Below are positions 9,881 to 19,864 of a DNA stretch of 64,000 nucleotides, piece after piece. The stretch is from assembly GCA_013214705.1 (NCBI GenBank), contig JABSRZ010000009.1:62001-126000 (forward strand), in the 5' to 3' direction. Source of the DNA: Hyphomicrobiales bacterium (GTDB lineage: Bacteria > Pseudomonadota > Alphaproteobacteria > Rhizobiales > OSC116). Position 1 is the stretch's first letter. Every line of letters starts with the position of its first letter. The notes under the pieces are model-generated. The model saw only the letters and a program-made list of their open reading frames with translations. It was not told the DNA's origin and ran no database searches. A program made the translations under genes and the position numbers.

Positions 9881-10160
9881 TTTTTATCTGCCCCTCGCAT
9901 CGGCACAATGTGCCATTCGGTGAGTGCGAGTACGGGTGTTCGAAGCCGCTGCCGTCTGACGCGCGGAGGCTAGCGAGACGCAGTCGAGCGCACGCAAGTG
10001 CCAACAGTGACAGAGGCGAAGCCGAAAGAACGTATAAATGCAGACTTCCAGAGCACCAACAGGAGCGCCAACTGTCTGTGTCTTTTCAAAATCAACCACT
10101 AGCTCAATCGCTGAACCGCCAGCACAAACTTCTCATTTACAAACACCATCAAAATCAAAT
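9881..10160. repeat. Palindromic element, left arm and core (copy A)
   Basis: The left arm reads from an ATTCTGAAT junction through CTGCCCCTCGCAT, a GTTCGAAGCCGCTGCC block, GCGCGGAGGCTAG, slot hairpin 1 (GACGCAGTC), GCACGCAAGTGCCAACAGTGA, slot hairpin 2 (GAGGCGAAGCCG) and GAACGTATAAATG. The tag ACTTCCAGAGC and a diverged forward core follow. The core then runs into a hydrolase gene fragment instead of the usual second half. Confidence 0.8.
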
Positions 10161-10606
10161 CAAACCTGTGCTCCAAATCTGTATGAATATGGTGACAATA
10201 TCGAGCAATGGGCAGAAAATGCACTCACTCAAACCAAATCAAAAAAGCTTATAGTTGTTGGGTGTTCAGTAGGCGGCTCCTGTGCATTAGAAGTTGCCAA
10301 ACAAGCACCAGACCGAATTGCCGCATTGGTTCTGATCGGCACTAATGCAAACCACAATCCCAACCGCCAAAACCATAGGAAATATGTGGATTTTGCTGAC
10401 AATCACGGTGTTCAAGCAGCTTGGAGACATTATTGGGAGCCACTCTTAATAAAAGATAACAACAAAGAGGCTGCATTGGAGGCAGAAAGAATAGCTTTAC
10501 GCCAGTCCGTCGAACATCTCACCAACGGCTTAAAAGCATTCCACCTTAGACCCAACCTAATAGACATAGTCGCAGAAGCTAATTTTCCGATTCACGTTGT
10601 CATGAC
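10161..10606 (+). pseudogene. Alpha/beta-hydrolase fragment inside a palindromic element
   Basis: The reading frame through this stretch encodes the middle of an alpha/beta-hydrolase. It includes the nucleophile elbow VVGCSVGGSCALEVA (G-x-S-x-G-G) and the following ALVLIGTNA strand, then a cap-like helical region. The N-terminal strands and oxyanion region are missing, and so is the C-terminal catalytic histidine. Both ends of the open frame (10038-10697) are made of element sequence: the first 40 or so residues translate the arm and core, the last 25 the opposite arm. It is best read as a truncated captured gene. A fusion protein could still be made, but is unlikely to be an active hydrolase. 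Confidence 0.7.
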
Positions 10607-10820
10607 TGTTAAGCGGCATTATAGATGCGTATATTTAGTAGGAAAGTTAGCGCTCCTGCCAACTCTCTGGAAGTTTGCATTTATACGTTCGGCTTAAGCC
10701 TCACTGTTGACACTTGCGTGCGCTCCAATCGCTACGCTCAATACGCTAGCCACCGCGCGTTTGTTGGCAGCGGCTTCAAATGGCCGCATTCGCGCTCACC
10801 GAATCACCGGAGTTTGGAGA
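10607..10820. repeat. Palindromic element, right arm (copy A)
   Basis: The inverted arm resumes after the hydrolase fragment with GTTAGCGCTCCTGCC, the tag CTCTGGAAG (matching the left-arm tag in inverse), CATTTATACG, slot hairpin 2 (GGCTTAAGCC), ACTTGCGTGCG, slot hairpin 1, and GGCAGCGGCTTC. It ends near GCTCACCGAATCACCGG, just before the parB stop codon. The left and right arms of copy A therefore enclose a cargo fragment. Confidence 0.8.
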
Positions 10821-10822
10821 AG

Positions 10823-11746
10823 CTAAGAACCTAATTTGTCTAACAAAAATTCGAATTGGTCTAATGTTTTGAAAGCTAATTTGATTGAGCCTTTTGCTCC
10901 GCCAGTATCGGAGTCTTTATAATCTATCGCGACTTTTGCGCCTAGAATATCTGACAATTTACGTTCTAGCTCTAGCGTCTGAGCCGATTTAACTTTTGTC
11001 GTTTTGGGCTCGGTCATTTCACGTGAAGCTAATGATTTATCTGAGCGGCCCTCTTGTTCTCGGACAATTTCTTCAATATCGCGCACTGACAATTCTTCAT
11101 CTACAATGCGTTTGGCGAGGTCGACAGCATTTTTACGCCCCAAAAGCGCCCGCGCATGGCCGGCGGATATTTTGCCCGTTTCAACCAATTGTTTAATTTC
11201 ATTGGGCAATTTTAACAGTCGCAATATATTGGTTACATAAGAGCGGCTTTTACCAATCACTTTGGCCACATCATCTTGCGTGTAGCTGAACTGCTCAATA
11301 AGTTGCCCAAGGCCAACCGCCTCCTCAATCGCCGATAGGTTTTCGCGTTGCACATTTTCAATAATCGCGACTTCAAGCGCTTCTTTGTCGTTTAAATCGA
11401 CAATAATGGTCGGGATGGTATTTTTGCCGGCTTTGATAGAAGCCCGCCAACGCCGTTCGCCCGCCACAATTTCGTAGACAAATTCTCTGTCGGCCACCAC
11501 ACGCACCAAAATAGGCTGCAAAACGCCTTTTTCAATAATGCTATTGGTCAAATCTAACAAATCATCTGGGTTAAAATAACGACGTGGATTATATCTATTG
11601 GCGCCGATTTGCTCAACATTCAGAGTTTTCTGGTCATTGCTGTCATTCTCGTGCCGCAAAAACGATTGACTATCGCCCATCAATGCATCCAAACCACGTC
11701 CTAAACGGCGGGTTTTCGGTTTATCTGTGCCCATTTCATTTGCCAT
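10823..11746 (-). CDS. parB: Chromosome-partitioning protein ParB
   Basis: This 307-residue protein binds parS sites and spreads or clamps on DNA to organise origin segregation. The N-terminus has RRLGRGLDALMGD, typical of alphaproteobacterial ParB. The CTPase region contains NPRRYF and the GERRWRA box near residue 95. The central helix-turn-helix is around SYTQDDVAKVIGKSRSYVTNILRLLKLP. The short C-terminal dimerisation domain closes the protein. It follows parA by 9 bp in the same operon, and two good parS-like sites lie 3.5 kb upstream. Confidence 0.97.
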   Translation of the reverse strand: MANEMGTDKPKTRRLGRGLDALMGDSQSFLRHENDSNDQKTLNVEQIGANRYNPRRYFNPDDLLDLTNSIIEKGVLQPILVRVVADREFVYEIVAGERRWRASIKAGKNTIPTIIVDLNDKEALEVAIIENVQRENLSAIEEAVGLGQLIEQFSYTQDDVAKVIGKSRSYVTNILRLLKLPNEIKQLVETGKISAGHARALLGRKNAVDLAKRIVDEELSVRDIEEIVREQEGRSDKSLASREMTEPKTTKVKSAQTLELERKLSDILGAKVAIDYKDSDTGGAKGSIKLAFKTLDQFEFLLDKLGS

Positions 11747-11755
11747 AATACTACC

Positions 11756-12589
11756 TTAAGCCGCTGTTTTTATTTTCTTTTCTCGTTTAATCAATTCCGC
11801 TGCCAAGGCCACATATGCCCGGCTGCCGGTACAATTTAGATCATACAGTAAAACCGGTTTACCGTGTGATGGCGCTTCTGAAACCCGGACATTGCGCGGT
11901 ATCACCGTTTTGAACACCCGCTCGCCCATAAAACCACGTACATTTTCTTCCACTTGCAGGCATAATTTGTTGCGTCTATCGGCCATGGTCAGCACAATAC
12001 CCTGAACATCCAAGCGTGGGTTTAGGCTATCGCGAACTTTTTCGACGGTTTTTAACAGCTGGCTTAACCCTTCCAAGGCAAAAAACTCACATTGCATCGG
12101 CACAATAAGCGCATGCGCGGCCGACATGGCGTTAATGGTCAATAGGTTCAGACTTGGCGGGCAATCTATCAAAATATAGCTAAATTGGACGCTCTCGCCT
12201 AAATTGGCCATTTTATTTTGCGCCCAGATGGCATCTCGTAATTTAAAGTTTCGGTTGCTAATATTGGCCAATTCTAATTCTGCACCCAGCAAGTCCATAG
12301 AGGCTGGCACCACAAACAAGCGCGGAACCGCGGTTTTTACCAAACATTCAGACATTATTGCATCACCCAGTAAAACATCATAACTAGTTTGGCTTGCTTT
12401 GTTTTTATCGATGCCCAAACCAGTGCTAGCATTGCCCTGTGGGTCTATATCTAACACCAAAACCGTTTCGCCAATGGCGGCCAAGGCGGTAGCTAAATTT
12501 ATCGCCGTGGTGGTTTTGCCCACGCCGCCTTTTTGGTTGGCAACGGTTAAAATTCTAGGGGCAGCGTTTAGCGATGTTTGTGCGCGCAT
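11756..12589 (-). CDS. parA: Chromosome-partitioning ATPase ParA
   Basis: This 277-residue deviant-Walker ATPase moves ParB-parS complexes to opposite cell halves. The Walker A motif is ANQKGGVGKTTTAINL at about residues 17-32, with the signature lysine of the ParA/MinD class. YILIDCPPSLNLLT is the Walker B region, and KTVIPRNVRVSEAPSHGKPVLLYD is the conserved C-terminal block. It lies between rsmG and parB on the same strand, the common gidB-parA-parB order. Confidence 0.98.
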   Translation of the reverse strand: MRAQTSLNAAPRILTVANQKGGVGKTTTAINLATALAAIGETVLVLDIDPQGNASTGLGIDKNKASQTSYDVLLGDAIMSECLVKTAVPRLFVVPASMDLLGAELELANISNRNFKLRDAIWAQNKMANLGESVQFSYILIDCPPSLNLLTINAMSAAHALIVPMQCEFFALEGLSQLLKTVEKVRDSLNPRLDVQGIVLTMADRRNKLCLQVEENVRGFMGERVFKTVIPRNVRVSEAPSHGKPVLLYDLNCTGSRAYVALAAELIKREKKIKTAA

Positions 12590-12606
12590 GTTGGCCTCGA
12601 AACTGA

Positions 12607-13323
12607 TTATGATTTGGCATAAAAATTAGTAATTTTAATAATTTTGCCAAATTCATGGGTTTGACTATCCGTCAATTCATAATCAATATGCCAACATTTA
12701 GTGGCTTGGGTCAATTCTTTATCTATATCTTGTCCTTTTAGAAAATAAATTGTGGATACCTTGTCGGCAAAAAAAGCCGCGCTATAACCCAATAGATTGT
12801 CTAAACTCGCCAATGCCCGGGCGGTTATATAGTCAAATTTATGGGCCTCATTTAGCCCATATGTTTCACGTGAAGCATTATGGTTAACCGATGATGATTC
12901 GGAGTCCAAAATCTTAGAAAACGCCTCTATACGCATATTTTCGACATTAACCCCCAAACCTAAGCGCCGAGATACATCTTTAAGGAATGCACATTTCTTT
13001 TGCGCCGACTCAACACAAGTCACTTTTATGTTGCCTACATTCGAATCGGCATATTTATCCAATATCGCAATCACTAGCGCCGGAAACCCGCCGCCTGAGC
13101 CTAAATCCAACAGTGAACAGGGTTTGTCTCGGTCTAATAAAGAGAATAATTGCGCGCTGTCAATTATGTGCCGCATCCAAATGTCGGTAATGGTCGAAGG
13201 CGCAATTAAGTTAATGCTTTTTTGCCATTTAAGCAGCAATTGCTCATATTCATTAAGGGCTGCAATTTGGTTTTTATTCAGCCCAAGCTGTCTAATATGC
13301 ATTTTGGCTTGTTTGTTGATCAC
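12607..13323 (-). CDS. rsmG: 16S rRNA (guanine-N7) methyltransferase RsmG
   Basis: This 238-residue Rossmann methyltransferase makes m7G527 in 16S rRNA. The SAM motif is [17 protein letters not shown] at about residue 70. The acidic residue for the adenosine follows in [17 protein letters not shown], and the family block [16 protein letters not shown] is near 165. The GTG start at 13323 overlaps the mnmG stop (GTGA), indicating coupling; an in-frame ATG seven codons later is the alternative. A parS-like site lies inside the coding sequence at 12862-12877. Confidence 0.95.
   Translation of the reverse strand: MINKQAKMHIRQLGLNKNQIAALNEYEQLLLKWQKSINLIAPSTITDIWMRHIIDSAQLFSLLDRDKPCSLLDLGSGGGFPALVIAILDKYADSNVGNIKVTCVESAQKKCAFLKDVSRRLGLGVNVENMRIEAFSKILDSESSSVNHNASRETYGLNEAHKFDYITARALASLDNLLGYSAAFFADKVSTIYFLKGQDIDKELTQATKCWHIDYELTDSQTHEFGKIIKITNFYAKS
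12862..12877. promoter_or_regulatory. parS-like site within rsmG
   Basis: TGTTTCACGTGAAGCA matches the ParB target TGTTTCACGTGAAACA at 15 of 16 positions. It lies in coding sequence, as many chromosomal parS sites do, 0.3 kb from parA. Confidence 0.7.
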
Positions 13324-15224
13324 GCGCTTAATTTCCTAAAATTATTTTTCTTCACATGGTTGAGCAATATCATAACCGCCGCTGGGGTGATGCCATCCAT
13401 ACGCAAAGCTTGCCCCAAAGTTGCTGGCCGCAAATCGCTCAGTTTATGTCTTACCTCGTTTGACAACCCACCAATGGATGAGTAATCAATCCGGCTTGGC
13501 AGTGCCAAATTTTCGTCTTTTCTAAATGCCACAATATCGGCTTGCTGGCGCGCGGTATAGCGGTCATACAGCGCCTCTATTTCGGCTTGTTTTTTTGTTA
13601 AGCCATCGAATCGACCCAGCTCTGGCCAAATTTGTTGCAGATCCGTAATATTTATATCTGGGTAAGACAACAATTCAAAACCACTGCGTTTCACCCCATC
13701 TTGGTTAACCTTTAACCCAAGTTTGGCATATTGGTTGGGGGTTTTTACCGCCTGTTTTAAAAAGCCCAATAGCGCATTTAACTTGGCTTGTTTTGCCGCA
13801 AAGCTGGCTTGCCGCTGCGGCGAAACCACGCCCATATTTATTGCCTTTTGGGTTAGCCTTTGGTCGGCATTGTCGGCGCGCATCAACAAGCGATATTCGG
13901 CGCGCGAGGTGAACATTCGATACGGCTCATTCACGCCTTTTGTCACCAAATCATCAATCAACACCCCTATATAGGCGTCGGCTCTGTCCAATATTAATGG
14001 TTGTTTTTCGTCGGCTTTTAGCGCGGCGTTAAAGCCGGCCATCATACCCAATGCGCCAGCTTCTTCATATCCTGTAGTGCCATTTATTTGCCCGGCGCAA
14101 TAAAGCCCCGTAACTCTTTTGCACTCTAATGTTGGCAACAATTCACGCGGGTCGATATAATCATATTCCACCGCGTAACCCGGTTGAGTGATTTTGACAT
14201 TTTCCAACCCCGGAATGGTCACCATAAATTCTTCTTGCACCGATTTTGGCAAACTGGTTGAAATGCCATTGGGGTAAATCGTCTGCTCATTCAAACCTTC
14301 TGGTTCTAAGAAAATTTGATGCTCATCGCGCTCGCTAAACCTATGTATTTTATCTTCGATAGACGGGCAATAACGCGGGCCGGCACTTTCGATCTGGCCA
14401 TTAAATATAGCCGATAATTTGATGTTTTTTTCAATGACTTTTTTGGTTTCAGCCGTGGTGGTGGTGATGTAACAACTCACCTGTTCGGCATAAGTCTCGC
14501 CATCTTTTAACTCATCAAAAGTTAAAAAAGACATATAGGTTTTTTCTTCATCACCTTTTTGTTCGGTCAGAACCTGCCAATTAATACTGTCTTTATCCAA
14601 CCGCGCGGGCGTGCCAGTTTTTAGCCGCCCCATATCCAAACCCATGGCATATAGTTGCTCAGATAATTTAATTGCCGGCGCATCGCCCACCCTGCCCGCC
14701 GCGTGAGTTTCTTCGCCAATATATATAATGCCGTTCAAAAATGTGCCGGTTGTCAATACAATCTGCCCGGTCATAATCTGCTCGCCAGTGTCGAGCACCA
14801 GACCTGTTATCACTTTATGCTCGGCGTCCTCATCTTCAAATATAAACGCATCTGCGCCGGCCTCGACCACGCGTAAATTGTCTATCGCCGCCATTTCACG
14901 TTGCATTTCGTCGCGGTATAATTGTCTATCGGCTTGCACCCGTGGCCCTTGCACGGCTGGGCCTTTGCGTAGGTTTAACATCCGATATTGGATGGCGGCT
15001 TTGTCGGCCACCCGCGCCATCAAGCCATCCATGGCGTCAATTTCGCGCATAAGGTGACCTTTGCCCAGTCCGCCAAAAGCTGGGTTGCACGACATTTCGC
15101 CAATTTTATTAATTTTATGGGTCACCAAAATTGTGTCGACACCCAGTCGCGCCGATGCAGAAGCCGCTTCGCAACCGGCGTGTCCACCGCCAATAATCAC
15201 CACTTTTGCGGTTAAATTTTGCAT
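13320..15224 (-). CDS. mnmG: tRNA uridine-5-carboxymethylaminomethyl modification enzyme MnmG
   Basis: This 634-residue FAD protein works with MnmE to put the cmnm5 group on U34 of tRNAs. The FAD motif [14 protein letters not shown] is at residues 8-21, followed by the invariant [26 protein letters not shown] and the [18 protein letters not shown] block. The C-terminal helical domain that contacts MnmE is present ([26 protein letters not shown]). Length is standard. It is transcribed after mnmE; the gap between them carries two parS-like sites. Confidence 0.98.
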   Translation of the reverse strand: MQNLTAKVVIIGGGHAGCEAASASARLGVDTILVTHKINKIGEMSCNPAFGGLGKGHLMREIDAMDGLMARVADKAAIQYRMLNLRKGPAVQGPRVQADRQLYRDEMQREMAAIDNLRVVEAGADAFIFEDEDAEHKVITGLVLDTGEQIMTGQIVLTTGTFLNGIIYIGEETHAAGRVGDAPAIKLSEQLYAMGLDMGRLKTGTPARLDKDSINWQVLTEQKGDEEKTYMSFLTFDELKDGETYAEQVSCYITTTTAETKKVIEKNIKLSAIFNGQIESAGPRYCPSIEDKIHRFSERDEHQIFLEPEGLNEQTIYPNGISTSLPKSVQEEFMVTIPGLENVKITQPGYAVEYDYIDPRELLPTLECKRVTGLYCAGQINGTTGYEEAGALGMMAGFNAALKADEKQPLILDRADAYIGVLIDDLVTKGVNEPYRMFTSRAEYRLLMRADNADQRLTQKAINMGVVSPQRQASFAAKQAKLNALLGFLKQAVKTPNQYAKLGLKVNQDGVKRSGFELLSYPDINITDLQQIWPELGRFDGLTKKQAEIEALYDRYTARQQADIVAFRKDENLALPSRIDYSSIGGLSNEVRHKLSDLRPATLGQALRMDGITPAAVMILLNHVKKNNFRKLSA

Positions 15225-15248
15225 TTTTATACCTGCTTGGTAAATCTA

Positions 15249-15264
15249 TGATTCACGTGAAACA
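15249..15264. promoter_or_regulatory. parS-like site 1 between mnmE and mnmG
   Basis: TGATTCACGTGAAACA differs from TGTTTCACGTGAAACA at one position. The change creates GATTC, a GANTC sequence, the target of the CcrM methylase in many alphaproteobacteria. A direct repeat (ATGTCACCA then GATTCA) links it to the second site. Confidence 0.85.
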
Positions 15265-15297
15265 TGTCACCAGCGATTCAAATGAGCATGTCACCAA

Positions 15298-15313
15298 TGA
15301 TTCACGTGAAACA
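15298..15313. promoter_or_regulatory. parS-like site 2 between mnmE and mnmG
   Basis: This is an identical TGATTCACGTGAAACA 49 bp from the first site. Both lie in the non-coding gap 5' of mnmG. With parAB 2.7 kb away, they are the likely main centromere-like sites. Confidence 0.85.
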
Positions 15314-15372
15314 ATTTGATAAAAGTTGACTAGTCATAATGAAAAGCCTAGCAAAATACAAGCTGAATCGGC

Positions 15373-16710
15373 TTATTTGCCAATGCAAAAGCCCGAGAAT
15401 ATTTCACCCAATATTTCTTCGACATCCACATGACCAGTAATTTTACCGACTATATTAATCGCCCGGCGTAAATATTCGGCGGTTATCTCTTCCGGCAAAT
15501 GCCGGCTTTGCAAAAATTCTCTGATATTCACCTGCGCTTCGCTGAGCAATAACCGGTGTCGTTCGCGGGTCACAATGTCATCTTCCACATGGTCAAAATA
15601 TTCGCCAAGATAAAGCCCAATCTGCTGCGTCACCCGGTCTATATTTTTACCGGTTTTAACCGAAACCACTATGTCAGCGCGCAAACCTTCATCCACATCC
15701 AAATCAGATTTATTGCGGATAAATATAGCTTTGCCCAAATTAAGTTGTTCGAGCGCCCTTAAACTGACTTTGTCATCAAACAACGCCAACACCAGATCGG
15801 CTTTTTCAATGAGGTTCTCAGCGCGCTTTACCCCTTCGGCTTCAATCAAATTGTCGGTTTTGCGAATGCCAGCGCTGTCCAGCAAATTCACCATATAGCC
15901 ATCTATATCCAACCGAGCGCGTATAATGTCGCGGGTTGTGCCAGCTTGATCACTCACAATCGCCACATCAGAATTTACCAATAAATTCATCAAACTAGAC
16001 TTGCCGACATTTGGCGCGCCGATAATGGCAACATTAAAGCCTTCATTAAGTTTAGCGCTGCGGCCAAAATTTTTCAATTGCCGCTCTATATAAACCTCAA
16101 CATCAGCTATCTGCAGGTAAATTTTGTCCATCAAATCATCGGGTATATCTTCTTCCGAAAAGTCGATGGTGGCTTCTAACAATGATATGGCTTTTAGCAA
16201 TTCTGCCCGCATATGCCCAAATGCCTGCGCCGCACTGCCACCCAATTGCCGCAAGGCTTGGCGTTTTTGGGCTAAGGTTTCAGCGTCCAATATGGCGGCG
16301 ATCGCCTCGACCCGGGTTAAATCTAACTTGTCATTAACAAATGCCCGGCGTGAAAACTCACCGGCTTCGGCCAAACGGCAAAGCTTGGTTTCATTTAATA
16401 TTTTGAACAAATGCTCCAGCACCGCTTTGCTGCCATGCAGATGAAACTCAACCACATGCTCGCCGGTGAAACTATGCGGCGCGGCAAAATATAGCAGCAG
16501 ACATTGGTCCACTTCTTCTTGGCCAATGGGGTCAATTATGGTGGTCAATTTGGCATAACGCGGGGTTAAATTATCTTGCCCAATCTGCCGCATTATCTGC
16601 GGCACATCTGGCCCACTTAAACGCACCACCGCCACCCCAGCTTTGCCCGCACCAGAGGATAATGCATAGATATTATTTAACACCGGTATATGTTCCATAT
16701 CCGAATCCAT
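15373..16710 (-). CDS. mnmE: tRNA modification GTPase MnmE
   Basis: A 445-residue GTPase that partners MnmG in U34 modification. The N-terminal formyl-THF-binding domain begins IYALSSGAGKAGVAVVRLSG. The G domain (about 220-375) has G1 GAPNVGKSSL, the DQAGTTRD loop, G3 DSAGIR and G4 NKSD. The protein ends FCIGK, the catalytic C-x-G-K tail. The ATG at 16710 is used; another in-frame ATG four codons later (16698) is also possible. It lies 38 bp after rho in the same direction. Confidence 0.97.
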   Translation of the reverse strand: MDSDMEHIPVLNNIYALSSGAGKAGVAVVRLSGPDVPQIMRQIGQDNLTPRYAKLTTIIDPIGQEEVDQCLLLYFAAPHSFTGEHVVEFHLHGSKAVLEHLFKILNETKLCRLAEAGEFSRRAFVNDKLDLTRVEAIAAILDAETLAQKRQALRQLGGSAAQAFGHMRAELLKAISLLEATIDFSEEDIPDDLMDKIYLQIADVEVYIERQLKNFGRSAKLNEGFNVAIIGAPNVGKSSLMNLLVNSDVAIVSDQAGTTRDIIRARLDIDGYMVNLLDSAGIRKTDNLIEAEGVKRAENLIEKADLVLALFDDKVSLRALEQLNLGKAIFIRNKSDLDVDEGLRADIVVSVKTGKNIDRVTQQIGLYLGEYFDHVEDDIVTRERHRLLLSEAQVNIREFLQSRHLPEEITAEYLRRAINIVGKITGHVDVEEILGEIFSGFCIGK

Positions 16711-16747
16711 CGCCCAAAAGCGGCTTTATAACAGTACCGAATCGAAT

Positions 16748-18046
16748 TTATGTATTCATACTATCGAAAAACTCATCATTATCTTTAGTTTGTTCAAGCT
16801 TGTCGATTAAAAATTCGATGGAATCTATGGTGTTCATTGGGTTTAAAATACGCCGTAAAACAAATGATTTTTTGAGCGTAACCGGGTCGGTTAACAATTC
16901 TTCTTTACGCGTGCTAGATTTGGTAATGTCAATCGCTGGGTAAGTGCGTTTTTCGGATATTTTACGATCCAGCACAATCTCACTATTGCCCGTGCCTTTG
17001 AACTCTTCAAAAATAACTTCGTCCATCCGGCTGCCAGTGTCGATAAGCGCCGTGGCAATAATGGTTAAACTACCGCCATGTTCGATGTTACGCGCCGCAC
17101 CAAAAAACCGTTTTGGCCGTTGCAAGGCGTTGGCATCGACACCACCAGTAAGCACTTTACCAGATGACGGCACAACCGTGTTATAAGCGCGGCCAAGCCG
17201 GGTGATGCTGTCTAACAAAATAACCACATCGCGGCCATGTTCCACCAAACGTTTGGCTTTTTCTATCACCATTTCGGCCACTTGCACATGGCGTGAGGCG
17301 GGTTCATCAAAGGTTGAGCTAATCACTTCGCCTTTAACCGAGCGTTTCATATCGGTCACTTCCTCTGGCCGCTCATCAATTAACAACACAATTAAAAAAC
17401 ATTCTGGATGGTTATGGGTAATGCTATGCGCAATATTTTGCAACAACATGGTTTTGCCGGTAAATGGCGGCGCCACAATCAACCCACGTTGGCCTTTACC
17501 CATGGGGGCAACAATGTCAATAACCCTTGCACTAATGTCATTTTTCTTGGGTTTTTCGCCAGCTGGGGTTTTAATTTCCATGTTGAATCGCTGCTCTGGA
17601 TATAGCGGCGTTAAATTATCAAAATGGGTTTTTTGCTGGGCTTTTTCTGGCGATTCAAAATTAATGCTATTAACTTTAAGCAAGGCAAAATACCGTTCGC
17701 CCTCACTCGGTGAGCGAATAACCCCCTCGACCGTATCACCAGTTTTAAAACCAAATTTACGCACTTGGCTGGGACTAACATAAATGTCATCTGGCCCGGG
17801 CAAATAATTAGCATCGGGCGAGCGCAAAAAGCCAAACCCATCTGGCAACACTTCGACCACGCCTTCACCAATAATCGTGGTGCCATTTTCGGCCATCGAT
17901 TTTAAGATGGCAAACATCAATTCTTGTTTGCGCATCGCACTGGCAGATTCAATATCAAACTCGACAGAAATTTCTATCAATTCCTTGGGCATTTTTTTCT
18001 TCAAATCTTGAAGTTTGATAATGTCTATAAATTCAGTTTCACTCAT
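16748..18046 (-). CDS. rho: Transcription termination factor Rho
   Basis: This 432-residue hexameric RNA helicase ends transcripts. The N-terminal RNA-binding domain includes [29 protein letters not shown]. The ATPase core has a P-loop near residues 191-198, [14 protein letters not shown], and the R- and Q-loop regions ([27 protein letters not shown]). The P-loop reads PPFTGKT: the basic residue usual at its third position (Lys in E. coli, generally Arg in alphaproteobacteria) is Phe195. The conserved GK-T is intact. It is transcribed leftward from an upstream region with short ATATCTA repeats. Confidence 0.97.
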   Translation of the reverse strand: MSETEFIDIIKLQDLKKKMPKELIEISVEFDIESASAMRKQELMFAILKSMAENGTTIIGEGVVEVLPDGFGFLRSPDANYLPGPDDIYVSPSQVRKFGFKTGDTVEGVIRSPSEGERYFALLKVNSINFESPEKAQQKTHFDNLTPLYPEQRFNMEIKTPAGEKPKKNDISARVIDIVAPMGKGQRGLIVAPPFTGKTMLLQNIAHSITHNHPECFLIVLLIDERPEEVTDMKRSVKGEVISSTFDEPASRHVQVAEMVIEKAKRLVEHGRDVVILLDSITRLGRAYNTVVPSSGKVLTGGVDANALQRPKRFFGAARNIEHGGSLTIIATALIDTGSRMDEVIFEEFKGTGNSEIVLDRKISEKRTYPAIDITKSSTRKEELLTDPVTLKKSFVLRRILNPMNTIDSIEFLIDKLEQTKDNDEFFDSMNT

Positions 18047-18213
18047 GGCGTAACCTTGGTCAGACCCATTATTAAAAATATGGGGGAAATTTTGAAAAAT
18101 ATCTAATATAGATAGAAATATCTAAACAGATAAAAGGTAAGACTTGTACAAATAATGGATTTTTATAAATATGTAAACTAGATTCTAAACCAGTTAATTT
18201 TAGCCAGTAAATG
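18047..18213. promoter_or_regulatory. rho upstream region
   Basis: This 167-bp AT-rich gap lies between hemJ and rho. It contains a repeated AAATATCTA motif around 18103-18125, which could be part of the rho promoter or leader. No ORF is visible, and there is no clear terminator for hemJ. Confidence 0.35.
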
Positions 18214-18666
18214 TCAAAATGGCCTTACAATCACCATTACCACAATTATAATCATCAATATAGTTGGTATCTCGTTGATTAACCTATAAAATTTATGAGT
18301 TTTTATGCCTTCGCCAGTGATAAATTTTTCGACCTCTATGGCCAAATATACATGATATACCGACAACAAGACGACACATAAAAACTTCACATGAAACCAA
18401 AAATCAATTTTAAAATCTATCAAATTAGGCATTAAAACCAACAATATTCCGCAAATCCAAGTTAATGACATGGCTGGAATCATAATTAATTTCATCAACT
18501 TACGCTCCATGGGCCTAAAAACTGCGCAAATGGCTTGATTGTCAATATTCATCGCATGGTTGACAAATAAACGCGGCAAATATAACAAACCCGCCATCCA
18601 ACTAATCACCGCAATCACATGGATGGCTTTGATGATTTCATAATAGTCCGCAATAAAATCAAACAT
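18214..18666 (-). CDS. hemJ: Protoporphyrinogen oxidase HemJ
   Basis: A 150-residue membrane protein with four predicted membrane spans. It matches HemJ, which oxidises protoporphyrinogen IX to protoporphyrin IX in bacteria lacking HemG or HemY. The first span carries IKAIHVIAVISWMAGLLYLPRLFVNH with the conserved H16, and the C-terminal NEIPTILM segment is also typical. It is next to hemE (6 bp apart), so the two form a heme-synthesis operon. Confidence 0.92.
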   Translation of the reverse strand: MFDFIADYYEIIKAIHVIAVISWMAGLLYLPRLFVNHAMNIDNQAICAVFRPMERKLMKLIMIPAMSLTWICGILLVLMPNLIDFKIDFWFHVKFLCVVLLSVYHVYLAIEVEKFITGEGIKTHKFYRLINEIPTILMIIIVVMVIVRPF

Positions 18667-18672
18667 ATATGC

Positions 18673-19704
18673 CTACCGATTTCTAATGGTTTGAATGACT
18701 TGATGCACATGCGCCTGCGGGGTTTCAGGTATAATGCCATGGCCAAGATTGAATATAAATTTACGCCCCGCCATAACATCGCAAATATGGTTGACCCGCG
18801 TGTCGAGCCGCTCTCCGCCAGCGACCAGCAATAGAGGGTCCAGATTACCCTGCAAGCAGATATCAGCGTCTATATGGTCTCTAATCCACTCTAAACCCAC
18901 ACTGGTGTCAAATGCCAAACCATCTATGTCAACATTTTTGGCATAATAAGGGTATTTTTCGCCCGCACCGCGTGGGAAGGCCAATATTTTAACCTCATCT
19001 AAGCCTTCAGCTTTTAATTTGGCTTTTAACTTTTTCACCAAATAATGGGTTGGCTGTACCACCAATCTGTCAAATTCATCATCGGCCAAATTGCCAGCCC
19101 AGCTATCAAATATTTTAAGCACTTGCGCGCCGTTTTTAGCCTGCATAAATAAATAGTCAGCTAACACATTGGATAATAGGTCTAATAACCGGTCCATCAA
19201 TTCTGGTTCATTATATGAAAATAACCGGGCTATTTTTTGGTCAACACTGCCAACGCCGCCAAGCATATAAGTTAACAACGTCCAGGGAGCGCCACAAAAG
19301 CCAATTAAATCTTTATCATTTGGCAAAGCTTTGCGGATAGACGCCACCGCTTGGTAGACTTTATCTATTTGCTGATGGAAATCAGTTAAATTCAGCGCTT
19401 CAATGTCTTTTAAACCCGTTAAAGGCACTAATTTAGGCCCCTCACCTTTGACAAAACTCACTTGCATACCTAGTGCATCTGGTACCACCAAGATATCTGA
19501 AAATAAGATGGCAGCATCAAAATCGAATTTGTCTATCGGTTGCATTGTCACTATCGTGGCAAATTCTGGGTTATAACATAAATCTAAAAAACTGCCCGCA
19601 TGTTCACGTACTTTTAAATATTCAGGCAGATACCTACCGGCTTGTCGCATAAACCAAATAGGTGGATGAGATAGTGAGTTGTTATTAAATGCGTCTCTAA
19701 TCAT
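18673..19704 (-). CDS. hemE: Uroporphyrinogen decarboxylase
   Basis: A 343-residue TIM barrel that converts uroporphyrinogen III to coproporphyrinogen III. It has the N-terminal signature PIWFMRQAGRYLPEYLKVRE with substrate-binding Arg, the essential acidic residue in AILFSDILVVPDALG, GFCGAPWTLLTYML, and the C-terminal FNLGHGIIPETP. Its position next to a long AT-rich gap is meaningful: in Caulobacter and Rickettsia the chromosome origin lies beside hemE. Confidence 0.97.
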   Translation of the reverse strand: MIRDAFNNNSLSHPPIWFMRQAGRYLPEYLKVREHAGSFLDLCYNPEFATIVTMQPIDKFDFDAAILFSDILVVPDALGMQVSFVKGEGPKLVPLTGLKDIEALNLTDFHQQIDKVYQAVASIRKALPNDKDLIGFCGAPWTLLTYMLGGVGSVDQKIARLFSYNEPELMDRLLDLLSNVLADYLFMQAKNGAQVLKIFDSWAGNLADDEFDRLVVQPTHYLVKKLKAKLKAEGLDEVKILAFPRGAGEKYPYYAKNVDIDGLAFDTSVGLEWIRDHIDADICLQGNLDPLLLVAGGERLDTRVNHICDVMAGRKFIFNLGHGIIPETPQAHVHQVIQTIRNR

Positions 19705-19864
19705 AATATATATATAAAGGTTGTTGTTGTTGTTGGGGGGTGAATTACGGGTAAAACTTTGCTTAATTGATTCGTTAACATGAAATACACAATGTCATTT
19801 TTTTTATAAATTGTATGAATAATTCACAGATATTTCCATGGTTAATTTTGGTTTCGGTTAGGCG

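Noticed and set aside
11014-11029. Possible parS site inside parB (ATTTCACGTGAAGC)
   Set aside because: Only about 12 of 16 positions match, too weak beside the 15/16 sites nearby.
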